This document shows positions 17,093 through 29,100 of a stretch of 64,000 bases of DNA, piece after piece. A model generated the notes under the pieces. It was not told the DNA's origin, searched no databases, and saw only the letters and a list, made by a program, of their open reading frames with translations. The DNA comes from Neovahlkampfia damariscottae (taxonomy: Eukaryota > Heterolobosea > Selenaionea > Neovahlkampfiida > Neovahlkampfiidae): the NCBI GenBank assembly GCA_016618085.1, contig JABLTG010000086.1, forward strand, positions 1 through 64,000. The letters are read 5' to 3'. Made by a program: the position numbers and the translations under genes. Every line of letters begins with the position of its first letter. Positions within the stretch are counted from its first letter, which is position 1.

Positions 17093-19717
17093 ATGACATC
17101 AGTTCTAGTTCAAAATTTTTTCCAAAATTATTATGTACAACCACTTTCCGAAATATATAATCAAAAGAAATATGAAGTTTTTTCCGATAAAGATTCAGAG
17201 GAGAATATAAATTATGATCAAGTTTGAAAAAAAATAAAACTAAAACAACAAAAGGACGGTGATATCAAAGGAGCAACTATTTATAAATTAATTGAAAAAA
17301 TGGCAGATGATAATCTTTATCTCGAAACTTTTCTACTGTCTCATAAAACTTTTTCAGATTCCATAAAAATTTTAGAATTGATCGATATTAGGTAATATAC
17401 AACAAAATTAAAAATCAAAAGATATAATATACCACCTGAAAAGGATTTGGAAACTATCGAAATGTGCCAAGAATACTTGAACAAAAAATTAATACCGACC
17501 AGAAAAGACTTGATATTTATATTAAAGTACTGGATTGAAAAAAGTTATGAAAGTGATTTACAACATAATATACAATTTAAATACAAATTTTTATCTTTTT
17601 TATTGCAAGTTGAAAAAACAAAATTAAAAGAAGAAGCAACGGAAATTAAAAAAATGATGTTGGAAATTGAAAAAAATTTTAAGGTATTTTTTTGTTTGTT
17701 TTTTAATATTTCAGAAAAAAACAAGTTCAACAAACAAAGTAATTGATGAAAAAGGTATAAGAATGAAATTTACAAAAGATATTGAAGATGAAGAAAATTC
17801 TGATTATCCAGAGAGTATATTACCAGAAAATCGAGGTGTAAACTCTTTAAAAAAGTTAGTTATAATAGATTGGGATCCAAAAGAAATTGCTAGACAATTA
17901 ACATTAATTGATTTTGAATTATTATGTGAAATTAATTTAGAAAATGGTTTGTTCTCAAAAAAAAAATATTGAATTTTATTTTAGAGTGTTTTGTTAAATC
18001 ATTTAGTTTAGAGAATCGAATTAAAAATGCACCTGGTTTTCATTCAATCATTGAAAGAACCAATGATTTTGCTTTATTTATAACTTTTGAAATTGTTAAA
18101 GAAGAAAATATAAAAAAAAGAATCAAAATTTTTGAACATTTTATTTTTATTGCAAAAGAATGTATTGAAATTGGTAATTTTGCATCTGGATTTTCAATTT
18201 TAGGAGGTTTAAATTCATCAAATGTTTTTAGATTAAAAAAAACTTTTGAAAGTATTTCAAAAAAAAGTAAAGATATTTTTGATGAATTGAATCAATTACT
18301 TGATTCTAGACAAAATTTCAAAAATTTAAGAAAAGAATTAAAAGAAACATTAAGACCATGTATACCATATATTGGATTATTCATGTCTGATTTATTATCA
18401 ATTCAAGAAACAAATCCAGATACTTTACAAAATGGTTTAATCAATTTTCAAAAAAGAATTTTAATTTCAACAATCATTCATGATTTAGGATCATATAGAT
18501 TAATACCATATAAATTTAGAACATTACTAGATTTACATCAATTATTAATTAATTTAGAAATTCCATTCACTCAAGAACATTTGAAGAAATTGTCTTTAAA
18601 ATGTGAAGGTGGTTCAAAAGATTCAAAAACAAAAGGATCAATTATCAAATTTATGAAAAATTTGAAAGAAACAAAATCAAAATATTCAGGTCTTTCATCA
18701 GAACCTTCTACACCTATTGATTCATCAATTATAGATTCAAAAACTATTTCATCCCCAAATCAAAATCCATACCCAAATTCAAATCCAAATACAAATTCAC
18801 AACCTTCAAGAAGATCACCAATTTTAATACCCAAGGATGCAAAAGATCTTAATTCAGGATTTCATGAACAATTAAAAAGTACGTTGAGAAGTCGTTCAAA
18901 TCCTAATTCACCTCAAACATCTCCGAGAGGTATTGTATCATCATCATCACCATTACCTGAAAAGAGTACTAGTGGAACAAATTTGAGAGAAGCATCAAAC
19001 AAATCAAATCAAAAGAAAGGTACATTTATTTCAAACAAAGTATTTGTACCTGTTCCTTCAACTGTTTCAACAAAATCAAGTCCAGAAAATTCTTCACATA
19101 CGAAACCTGATTTTGAATATTCAATATTCTCAAAGAAAGAAATTACTGATTCAAAACAAAATTTAAGAAAAATGGTTAACACAAAATCATTCAAACGTTT
19201 AGGAAAAATTGAAAAATCTGATTTTGTTGATATTAGTAAAGATCAAAAAGAACCTGAATTCAAAACTATTAAATTAAAAAAAACAGAGAAAAAAACATCA
19301 TTTTCTCGATTACAGAATTTACCAAAAAGAAAGACTTCATCTGAAAATATGACAAAAAGAAAAACATCATCTGAAAATATGTCACAAAGAAAGACTTCAT
19401 TTAACATGAAAATTTCACCAATAATGACATCACATCAAGAATCATCTGAAGATACAATTTCATTAAATTCATTAAAAAATTATAAAAAAATGAAAGATGA
19501 AACATCTTCGAATTTTAATTCAGCCAGAAGTAAATTTGAAAATCCAACAACCAAAAATTTAGATGAAATTGAAAAAGAAAAACAAGAATTATTAAAAAAG
19601 AAAAACAAAAGAAATTCATGGGATGAAAATTCATCTTCAAAAACAAAAAATAGAAAATCAATTCATTTAGAAACAGGTAGTTTATTTGATAAATCATCTC
19701 CTTTGGACTTTTTTTAA
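17093..19717 (+). CDS. Ras guanine nucleotide exchange factor
   Basis: An 830-residue product from five exons with introns of 33, 30, 31 and 38 nt (17222-17254, 17392-17421, 17684-17714, 17947-17984). The REM/RasGEF-N domain begins KGATIYKLIEKMADDNLYLE, with the typical FLLSHKTF. The CDC25-type catalytic domain starts near DWDPKEIARQLTLIDFELL. It continues through RTNDFALFITFEIV, GNFASGFSILGGLNSSNVFR, PCIPYIGLFMSDLLSIQE and LINFQKRILISTII. The last third is a low-complexity Ser/Asn/Pro/Lys tail with a tandem KRKTSSENM repeat. It activates Ras by GDP release, probably at the membrane. The 33-nt intron carries an in-frame stop. The CDS end overlaps the convergent uS15m gene. Confidence 0.9.
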
Positions 19718-20440
19718 TACCATTGGTCCAGCAAGATTAAATTTAATTCCTAAAGCTTTTAATGTTTCATAATATTCTTTTGGATATTTTCTTAAAAGAT
19801 ATTTCATTAATCTTTTTCTTTGATGAATAAATCTGAATAAAAATTTTCTTGATTGTTTATCTTTATGATTTTTTTGTAAATGTTTTGTCAAATATGAAAT
19901 CTTTTCGGTCAAAATTGCAACTTATTGTTAAATTTTTTTTTTTTTTTTTTTTTACTTTGTACAGGTGTGGATCCTGTATCACCATTTTTCTTTTGAAATC
20001 TTGTTATTGCTGTTTGAATGTTTTTTTGGTTGATTTCTTCTTGTGATGCTGTGTTCCATGAAAAAGCTTGTTTTATTAAATCATTTGCATTTGATTCAAT
20101 AAATTCTTCTCCTTGTATTCCTTTCATATAAAATTGTCTTTTTTCTGCTTCTTCTTTTGTTAAAGGTTTCCATTCTTTTGTTGGTTTTTTTGGAACAACA
20201 ATAACTTCAGTGTCAACACCAGGATATCTTTTATTTTAAAAATATAATAAAAAATTACCTGCTTTCATCAAATGATTTAAATTTTGTCCAATCGAGTAAT
20301 GGAAGTGCATTTCTTTTTTGAAATTTATCTTTTACATATTTTGTATTTGTTTTATGAGCAATACCCATTTCTTTTTTTAAATGTTCATGGACATTTCTTT
20401 TTTGTACTGTTAATATTTTTGGTTGAAAAATTCTTCTCAT
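19694..20440 (-). CDS. MRPS15: Mitochondrial ribosomal protein uS15m
   Basis: A 226-residue product from three exons (20440-20259, 20227-19956, 19920-19694). The core GDTGSTPVQIAILTEKISYL followed by TKHLQKNHKDKQSRKFLF and RKRLMKYLLRKYPKEYYETL is the S15 signature (VQIAxLTxRI, LTxHLxxHxKD, RRxLLxYL). An N-terminal extension of about 110 residues fits a mitochondrial form. It binds small-subunit rRNA in the mitoribosome platform. The second intron is almost pure A on the sense strand and joins VQ to IAIL precisely. Its last 24 nt overlap the RasGEF coding end on the other strand. Confidence 0.85.
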
Positions 20441-20542
20441 TTTTTAAAATAATACGAAAAACAAGTCAATTGGACAAGGGTAAATTAACCAATCAAAAAG
20501 AAATCTTAAAGAATTGAAGAAACGGGTAAATACCAAAAAATA

Positions 20543-21743
20543 ATGTCAACAGAGGGTAAAGTAGTATTATGGGTAGATGGATGTTTTGATATGATGCATT
20601 ATGGTATCTCAAATAACCATCCTTTTAACAAATAAATTTTTTCATAGGTCACGCAAATGCTTTGAGACAAGCAAAACAACATGGTGATTATTTAGTAATA
20701 TACAATTTTTAAAATTGATTAAATTTCTTTCAAAGATTGTTGGAGTACATTCTGATAAAGAAATTTTGAGAGTAAAAGGACCACCAGTTATGGAAGAAAA
20801 AGAAAGATATGAAAGTGTCAGGTTTGTTGATTGATTTCAATTAAAAAAAATACTAAAGAGCTTGTAAATGGGTTGATGAAGTTGTTGAAGATGCTCCTTA
20901 TACAACATCTTTAGAAATGATTAAAAAATATAATGTCTCTTGGGTGATTCATGGTGATGATATGGCACTTGATAGTGATGGAAAAGATGCATATGAAGAA
21001 ATTAAAAAAGCAGGATTGATGAAGTAATTCTTAATTTTTCATTTAAACATTGAAAAAGAATTGTGAAAAGAACAGTTGGTGTTTCAACAACTGATATTGT
21101 CAATAGAATGTTACAATTATCACCAAAAAGCAAATTTTTTCAATTAAAGGATGAAGAAGGTTTTAATAAAAAATTCCGTGAATATTTACCAACTGCTAGA
21201 AAGATCAGTTCATTCACAACTTCAAAAGAACCAAAATCTGATGATAAAATTGTTTATGTGGATGGAACGTTTGATTTATTTCATGTTGGACATTCAGACT
21301 TTCTAAAAGAAGCAAAAAAGTATGGTGATTATTTGATAGTTGGTCTTCATGATAATCAAACAATTTTGAAAGAAAAAGGTAGAGAACCAATCATGAGTTT
21401 ACATGAAAGGTAAGAAAAAATATTTTTATAAAATTTATAAAATCAAAGAGCTATGGGTGTATTATCATGTAGACATGTTGATGATGTTGTGATTGGAGCT
21501 CCATTTTTATTGACAAAAGAAAATATTGATTCATTAAATATTTCAATTGTTATTCATGGATCTGTATTAGATGATCTTCAAATAGATCCATATGAAGTAC
21601 CAAAAAAATTAAATATGATCAAACAAATTGAATCACCAAAAAAATATTTAACAACAACATTTATCATTGAAAGAATTTTGAAAAATTATTCAGCCTATGA
21701 AGAACGAAATTTAAAAAAATTAGAAAAAAATGATGCAATATAA
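20543..21743 (+). CDS. PCYT2: Ethanolamine-phosphate cytidylyltransferase
   Basis: A 334-residue product from six exons with introns of 44, 41, 37, 35 and 39 nt. It has two cytidylyltransferase domains: [20 protein letters not shown] (HxGH as HYGH) and YVDGTFDLFHVGHSDFLKEA (HVGH). The first domain continues with VGVHSDKEILRVKGPPVMEE and ends VIHGDDMAL. Both folds are needed for CTP plus phosphoethanolamine to CDP-ethanolamine in phosphatidylethanolamine synthesis. The second domain lacks an obvious RTxGISTT but keeps TTTFIIERIL. Length is slightly below the usual 380-390. The gene stops 4 nt short of the convergent ZPR1 stop. Confidence 0.93.
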
Positions 21744-21747
21744 AAAT

Positions 21748-23184
21748 TTATTCAGTTTTCATTTGATGAATTCCTAATTCTTCATCTTGATCAAATGATC
21801 TTTGATATTTTTCAATTTTCATTTCTGGATCTGGATCAGGAGCATATAGATTTTGAACATAAGAATTTGAGATTGGATCATCAACAACAATTGTAAATGA
21901 TTCTTTTCCATCCGCATAATCATCTAATTTTTGGAAAAATGAATTCAAATTTTCAACTTTTTTCAAATCTGATTCTGCATCTCCTAATTGAAATGAATGT
22001 AAAACTTCTAATTTTTCTCTTAATGTTCTTAATAAACCTTCAATAGTAGTAAATCTACCACCTAATGAACCTGGTGTAATTCTAAAAATCATTAATTTTT
22101 TTATCATTTTTTTTTGTTACTCTAATTCTAATTCAACAATTTCAATGGATGAACTTTCACTCTTCAAAATATCTCTTGATAAATCTTCAATTGTTTTTAC
22201 ATTTAATGTAATTTTAGTTCCTTTATCTGAAATTGAACCACCAGGTTTGACTTCAGATGTTCTAAATCCACAATAATCACATGAAAATGCCATTAAAATG
22301 ATTTCTTTAAAATGTGGAATATCACAAACAATCATTTGTAAATCACCTGTTTTTGTGCAATTAAAGCATGCTTCTGGGAAATGTAATATTTCTTTATCTG
22401 TTGTAATGCTTGATTGACGAAGTTTATCAGCTTCTTCATTTGATATAATTGATTGTTGAACTTCTTCTTTTGTTTTTTTTGTTTCTTTTTTTTCAATCTT
22501 TTCTTCTGTATTATCAACTTCTTCTTGTGTATATCCTAAACCTAAAAATCTATTTTGTTCTTTTGTTCTTTCATAATACTTTCTTTTAATTTGTGTATCT
22601 TCTTTTGATACATTATCATATGATTCAATAGCTGAATTTCCACTTGGATCATTGATAATGATTGTAAACTTTTCTGTACCTTTTATTAATCCATTTAAGT
22701 CAGAACAAATCTTTTCAATTTTTTCATAAACTTCAGGAGTTGTATGTTTTCTAACTGGTTGTTCTTTTTGTAAACCTTCAACAGCTGCAGAAAGGAATCC
22801 TTCAATAGTATTAATACATCCTTTTTGTGTTTCAGGTGGCATTTCAAAATCTAATTCAGGTATTGTCAATGTACAAAAATCTGATTTGACAATTTGACGA
22901 TTCAAATCCTACCACGTTGATTAATTTTTTTTTTTTTTTTTTTTTACTGTTGAATTTAAAACATGTAATTCAACTTGAATTCCTTTTTCTTCAAAAATAC
23001 CTCCAAATTGTATTTCTTGATTTCTATCACCACAATGGTCACAATAGAAAGATGAAACAATAACTTCTCTGAAAAATGGAATTTTGGTTAATAATAAATT
23101 TGTTGTTCCATTTTCTCCACAATTTACACAATAAGATTCAATTTCTGTTGGTCCTTGATAATCTTCCTCTGGTTTTGTCGTCAT
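21748..23184 (-). CDS. ZPR1: Zinc-finger protein ZPR1
   Basis: A 452-residue product from three exons (23184-22948, 22908-22121, 22081-21748). The family's tandem zf-ZPR1/A-box plan is clear. First comes CVNCGENG...[20 protein letters not shown] with [10 protein letters not shown]. Then CFNCTKTG...[20 protein letters not shown] follows with a [16 protein letters not shown] end. ZPR1 binds eEF1A and shuttles with growth signals. The start at 23184 is the first ATG, 22 codons inside a longer open frame, with ATTGGTGGA about 20 nt upstream. The first intron begins with a long A run. Confidence 0.93.
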
Positions 23185-23789
23185 TCTATTCCGATGAATT
23201 CCACCAATAGGAATTAACTTAGGATTCAAATTGGAATATGAAACCAACCGAAAATGAAATGAATATTATTCAAAAGTTTCATTGCAATGTATAAATTGTT
23301 ATAGCACCTTATATACATACAATAGTATCATTCTTACCTGGAAGTACTTTTCCATAAATTTAAATAACTCTTGGTTGGTATTACCAATAAGAATCTGAAC
23401 CAAATCAGAAGAAATAAAGATTTTTTAACTAAAAAATTCTTGTTGTGGATGAAGTAGGAATTGTGAACAATTTTTTGGGGTTTCCAACTTCGAAGGAAAA
23501 ATAAAGTGTCTCAATTTTTGTGCAGAAATTACGAAATTATATTGGTGGAGTTTTAACAACATGGTTGTTCAAATGAAAAATTAACCCTTGTAGATCTGAA
23601 ATAGCGAATGTTCATTTTCCAGGGTTTTGTTTAAGCAGGAAAACTTGTGTGTTTTGAATTTACAAAATCATTATATAGTGTATGATTTAGTGCATAGTAT
23701 GATTCAAGTTCAATGCAGTGTTTTCATTTTTATTTTAGTGATGTTTCATTTGTCAAATTCAACCAATTGATCTTGTGAAAACCATTAAG
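23185..23789. other. Divergent promoter region between ZPR1 and a MAPK-like kinase
   Basis: About 605 nt without a gene. It contains an 80-bp element (23490-23569) that recurs inverted at 54322-54400. A CCAAT box (AACCAATTGATC) ends about 20 nt before the kinase start, and ATTGGTGGAATT lies just upstream of the ZPR1 ATG. The rest shows no recognisable feature. Confidence 0.5.
23490..23569 (+). repeat. 80-bp dispersed non-coding element, copy A
   Basis: Positions 23509-23556 (48 nt) are identical to the reverse complement of 54335-54382, and similarity extends to about 80 nt. The element holds ATTGGTGGAG and ends in a hairpin, AACAAC-ATG-GTTGTT. It could be a promoter module, a small RNA gene or a short transposon remnant. 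Confidence 0.6.
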
Positions 23790-25908
23790 ATGGAAAAACC
23801 AAACTTGAAATCACTATTTGGAAATGTGGCAATTGAAGTAACAAAAGAACAAAAACCAAAAAAAGAAGAGTTATCAGAAACACAAAAAGAATACTTAAAA
23901 AAACCATTAGAGTATTTAGAAAAACTTTCTTCAACTAAAAATATTAACACAACGATAATATATCAAACTTTATGTGAGATATTCAATGACCTTCTTGAAT
24001 TCAAACAAAAATCAAAATTCTTAAAAATTTCAATTGAAGATCAAAAATTTCAAAAAAGAGTTCTTCAAACAAGTTCTTCAACAGTTAAATTATTGGAATA
24101 TATAGGTAGAAAAAATATGTATTAAATGACAAAAAGGTTATAATTTTGAAGAAATTATTGATGAAGAAGATAATGTTGAAGGGTTTTTTATTTTATCAAA
24201 AATTGATAACGAGAATTTAGAATTGATTAAAAATGAAATTCAAAATAGAGTTTATTATTATATTATTTTAATTTTAAAAGCTTGATATTTCTTTAGCAGC
24301 AAGAAAAAATTGGAAAAATGCTATTTCAAGTATTAAAACTGTTCACAGTATGAAAAATTTAATGAGAAAAATATCATCAGATAATTTCAAAAAAGAAGAA
24401 AAAAAAGAAGAAAAAACAGTTGAAATTGATGGAAAAATTCTAAAAAGACCGATTTTAAGAACATTTCATGTCAGTAAAGATGATGCAACTTTTGAAGTTT
24501 CTGAAAAATATGAAGTGAAAAAAGTGTTAGGATTCGGTGAGAGAAATGAAAAATTAAGTTTATAATTAGGTGCTTATGGTGTTGTAGTGTAAGTAGTTTC
24601 AAATTTTCAATAATTTTAGTTTGGCTTATGGTAAGAAATCAATGTTGAAATTTTTTAATTTTTTAAAAGATCATGAACTGAAAAAGAATGTTGCCATCAA
24701 GAAAATATTTAATACATTTCAACAAGATATTGAATATCAAAAAAGAATTTTAAGAGAAATTAAATTGATGATTCATTTCAATGGACATCCAAATATTGTT
24801 AACATTTTAGATTTAATTCCACCAAAAAATTTTGATGAATTTAATGATATTTATATTGTTATGGATTGTATGGATCAAGATTTGGCAAAACTAATCAAAG
24901 AAAGAAAACCGTACAATGAAGAAGTGACTAAGAAATTATTTTATCAAATACTACTTGGTTTGTATACAATTCATAATTCTTTTGTTTTGCATAGAGATAT
25001 TAAACCAAGTAATATATTGATTGATACAAAGAATGAAAATCAATGTAGAATTTGTGGTAAATTTAACTCAAATATAATTTTGATTTTTTAGATTTTGGTT
25101 TAAGCAGAGGAATGGATGCCACTGTTGATCCTCATATGAGTACTTTATATGTTGTCACTAGATATTATAGATCACCTGAATTGTGTTGTGATTATGAAAA
25201 ATCTTATAAACCATTAGATATGGTAATTTTTATTCATTAATAAATTAGTGGTCAATGGGATGCGTTTTTGCAGAAATGCTTCAAAAACCAACTAGAAAAC
25301 CTTTATTTCCAGGTGATTCAACTTTAAAACAATTAAAATTGATTCTTGATATTTGTGGTAAACAAGATGAAGAAAATGTGAAAGGTGTTGAAAATGCAAA
25401 ACTATTTGTTAAGGAAAATGGAAAAAAAGATAAAGTAGTGTGGGAAAAATATCCAAAATTTAGACATGTCAAAAATGAAGGTAAAATTTTCCAATCAAAA
25501 TATTCATTCTTTTTTAAAGATGGTTTGATAATTATTTTTGAAATAATTTCTATTAGCTTATGATCTTTTGGATAAAATGTTAGAATTCAATCCAGAAAAA
25601 AGAATGAGTAAGATCGTAGTTTTTTCACCAATCCATTCTTTTTAGCAATTGAAGATGCATTGAAACATAATTACTTCAAAGATATTTATTCTGAAAGTGA
25701 TTTGAAGTTATTTGATAAATTTGATTATAGATTTGATGATTCTGTGACTTTAGAACAAGATCCAGATTATGTCAAAAGTGAGTCTTATTTCATTCACTGA
25801 TATTTATTTGTAGAAATGTTGTATGATTCTATTATGAACTTTAATAAAGAATTGGGTATTGGTGGAGATGCATTAATTAGTGAACTTGATGCAGTTGATG
25901 TGGAATAA
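23790..25908 (+). CDS. MAPK-like CMGC protein kinase with TLY activation loop
   Basis: A 593-residue product from ten exons, including a 19-nt exon (24570-24588) and a 26-nt intron (25223-25248). After a 220-residue helical N-terminal region comes the kinase: VLGFGAYGVVV glycine loop, NVAIKKIF lysine, [15 protein letters not shown] hinge, [11 protein letters not shown] catalytic loop, [23 protein letters not shown], then [11 protein letters not shown]. The activation lip therefore reads TLY where classical MAP kinases have TEY, TGY or TDY. It is otherwise complete with K, D and DFG residues, so an active Ser/Thr kinase is expected. The N-terminal region is unusual for a MAPK. Confidence 0.85.
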
Positions 25909-26111
25909 AATAAAATTCCATTTATTCTTCAAATAATTTCATTTTTTCCACAGCATCACGAAACCATAATAATTTTTTTTGGTACTATTTCTCCTATTGA
26001 TAATTTCAAAAAAGAACGATTTTATTATGATGAAAATTTCTGAATTACGAACTCTTGTATGAATATTCATGATTAACCATGAATCCATCCCACTGAATTT
26101 TAAAAAAATTT

Positions 26112-29100
26112 TTATTTTTTGTTGATTAATCTTCTTGTCAAAATACCACTTCTATTCCCAGAATATAAAAATTCTGATTCAAATTGACAAAATGTCATTG
26201 ATTTTTTATGATTTAAATCTTCCAACATTTTAAATGTATTACAATCCCAAATTTTAATATGATTATCATAAGATGCAGAAATGAAATAAGTACTATCAGG
26301 TCCAATTTCTAATCCTCTAATTTTATCTGTATGAGCACGAATCACATTTGATATTTTTCTTTGTCTCATATCAAAGATTGAAATTTCTCCTTTTTTTCCA
26401 CCAATTAATAAAGTTTGATTTCTTGAACAATAACAAATCTTTCTTGGATCTGATTCGACAGTTGTTTCAATGATATTATATTCTTGTTCTGGTAATAGTA
26501 AATCCCAAACTCTTAATTGTTTTGAATGACCAGAAGTACCAACTGTTGCGACAAGTGATCCAGAATCAATAAAACAAAAATCATAACATTTTGATGTATG
26601 ACTTGGAATACTAACAAATGGTCTTAAAGAAGTATGTGATGAATCAAATTTCCATAAATGAGTATGACCTGATTTATCAGAAGCACCAAATTTATATCCT
26701 AAAGGTTCAAAATTTAAACTTGTAATTCTTGGATGTTTTGGAGTTCTATAAGTTCTAAGTGGTGAAACTTCACCAAATTTCCAAAGATGAACAGAACCAT
26801 CATGACCACCTGATAAATAAACAGGTAAAAAAGGATGTGATTCTAATTCATGTACATTCATATCATGAGTTATTTTCTTTTCATTTGATAAAGAAAATGA
26901 AGTTCCAGGTGATGGTGAAGGATTATGACTATGTGATTTTCTAATTGGTTTTAAATTTGTACTTGAACCAAATCCAATCAATCTTGATTTATCAATTAAA
27001 GATGGTGTTTTAGGTGAATTAATTTCAATATCTTGTAATTTAATTTGAGTTAAGAAATTATTAAAATCAAAATTTGAACTTGTTGGTGTTCTTGTGACTG
27101 AATATTGATAAGAATCTTGATCATCTGTTAATGAAATTTTATCAAATCTATGTAAAGAATCTTCCCAATTTGACATTTCATCATCTAATAAAATATCTAA
27201 TGCTTCATTTCTTCTTCTATATTTGATACTATGATCAATATTAATTTCTTTGATTCCTTTTTTAGTTGAATAAGCAAGATATTGAGGATTGAGTTTATTA
27301 ATACAAACTGATCTAATTTTATCTTTTCCATGAACCATTTCAATTTCTTCTGAAAATTTTGATGTTTCTTCTTCTTCTTCAACTTCAGTTCCAATTGAAA
27401 AAAATTCTTCACTACTTTTTTGTTTGATAATGAAATCCCAAAGTGTTTGACATTTTGTATTTGATTTGAATGTTTCCACTTTTTTAGTAACTTCATTAAT
27501 ATCACTTAAAGTAATAGCAATGGTTGATTTTGTTTTCAAACCAAGAGATAATTCAGGTATTGCTGAAATAATATCTTTCATATTTTTCTTTTTTGTTTTT
27601 TTAACATTATAACCAATATTTGATGTTTTTCTTCCACGTTGAGGTGCACTTGAAATAGTTGAAACAATATTTTTAATTTTTTGAGAGCTAAATGTAATAT
27701 CTCTAAATTTAGGAGCCATTTCACCATTTGTATGTGAAACAACTTCAACTTCTTTGAAAGATAATCTTTTATGATGATATTGAAACCATAATCCAACAGA
27801 AGTCAATGCAGTTGAAGCTAACAATGAAAATTCTGTTTTCTTTTGTTGTTTAAATGAAGAATGAATATTTGATAAATCAACTAAACTTGTAGTTTTTCTA
27901 ATTTTATATCCTTTTTCAAAAAATTCTTTTACATTTGATCCAAATGTATAAACTATTAATCCATTCAAAATTTCCCAATTATGTTCATCTTTCAATTTCA
28001 AAATTGCAGCGTCTGAAATTGATCTTGTTTTTTTATGATCACCACCATAGGTTTTAAAATTTTTGTTTTCTTCTTCTAATTGTTGTTGAATTTCAACTTC
28101 TTCATTTAATTGTAAATCTTCTTTTTTATAAGCTTCATAGAATTGTGGAAGATTTTCCAAGACATCAAAAATGATATTAGAATCATCTCTTGGATTTACA
28201 ATAGATCCACTAACAGTTAACCTTGCTGATCCTTTTTTCAATATTTTTTCATGTAATGAGAATAGTGAACATAAACCAAGAAAATCTCTTTTTGACCAAC
28301 CTGAAATAAATAAAGCAATATAAAAAGTAGCTTTATAATCAACTAAACTTGATTGATTAAATGAAGGATAAATATCAATAAATCTTGAATAACAAATTAA
28401 AAATTGTTGAATAAATTGATCTAAAATTTTTGATTCATTTAAAGTTAAAGGTTGTTCAATAACTACTGAAAGAAGTGTTACAACTTGATGTGATTCAAAA
28501 TCTAAAATTTCTTTCAAATCATCATCATCATGTATTAATGCTTGAGATAATAAAAGACCATTCAAACTACAATAATGTTGTAATCCTGAAATAATCAATG
28601 ATTTGTTCATTTCAAAAATAGAACAGAAATGATCAATTTCATCATGAATTCTTTTTTTTTCTTTCTTCCAAATTTCAGGAGTATATTTTTCAATTGTTAA
28701 ATCATGTAATTGTTGACACATAATTGAAAGAATTAAATTTAAAATTGTTGCTTGAAACATTTTTTTTCTTTCTTCAATTGAAACTGATACTTGTCTTTTT
28801 TTCTTTTTTGATTCAGATTTAGTTGAATCTTTAATAGTTAAATCAGTTTCTCTAAAATTATCAAATCCACCAAATGAACCAAAATCAATTTGTCCTGAAA
28901 ATAGATTTTCATCTTGTTTTTTTAATGTTGACATTTTACTTGTTCCTTCATCTTTTTCTTTGATTTTTTTGTAATATTTCATTGCAAACAAGTAAGATCC
29001 AATTTGAGAATAAAAATGAGCTGTTCTTAAAATTAAACGTTCTCTGTGATCAGTAGCAATTGAAGATCCTTGTAATTTTGGTGATTCTGAAACAAATTTG

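Noticed and set aside
17222-17254. TGA read as an amino acid in the RasGEF gene
   Set aside because: A 33-nt GT-AG intron removes it and joins conserved sequence in frame. TGA acts as a stop elsewhere.
23509-23520. Sm-site-like AATTTTTG in the 80-bp element, suggesting an snRNA
   Set aside because: No conserved 5' motif of U1, U2, U4, U5 or U6 could be placed at a suitable distance in both copies.
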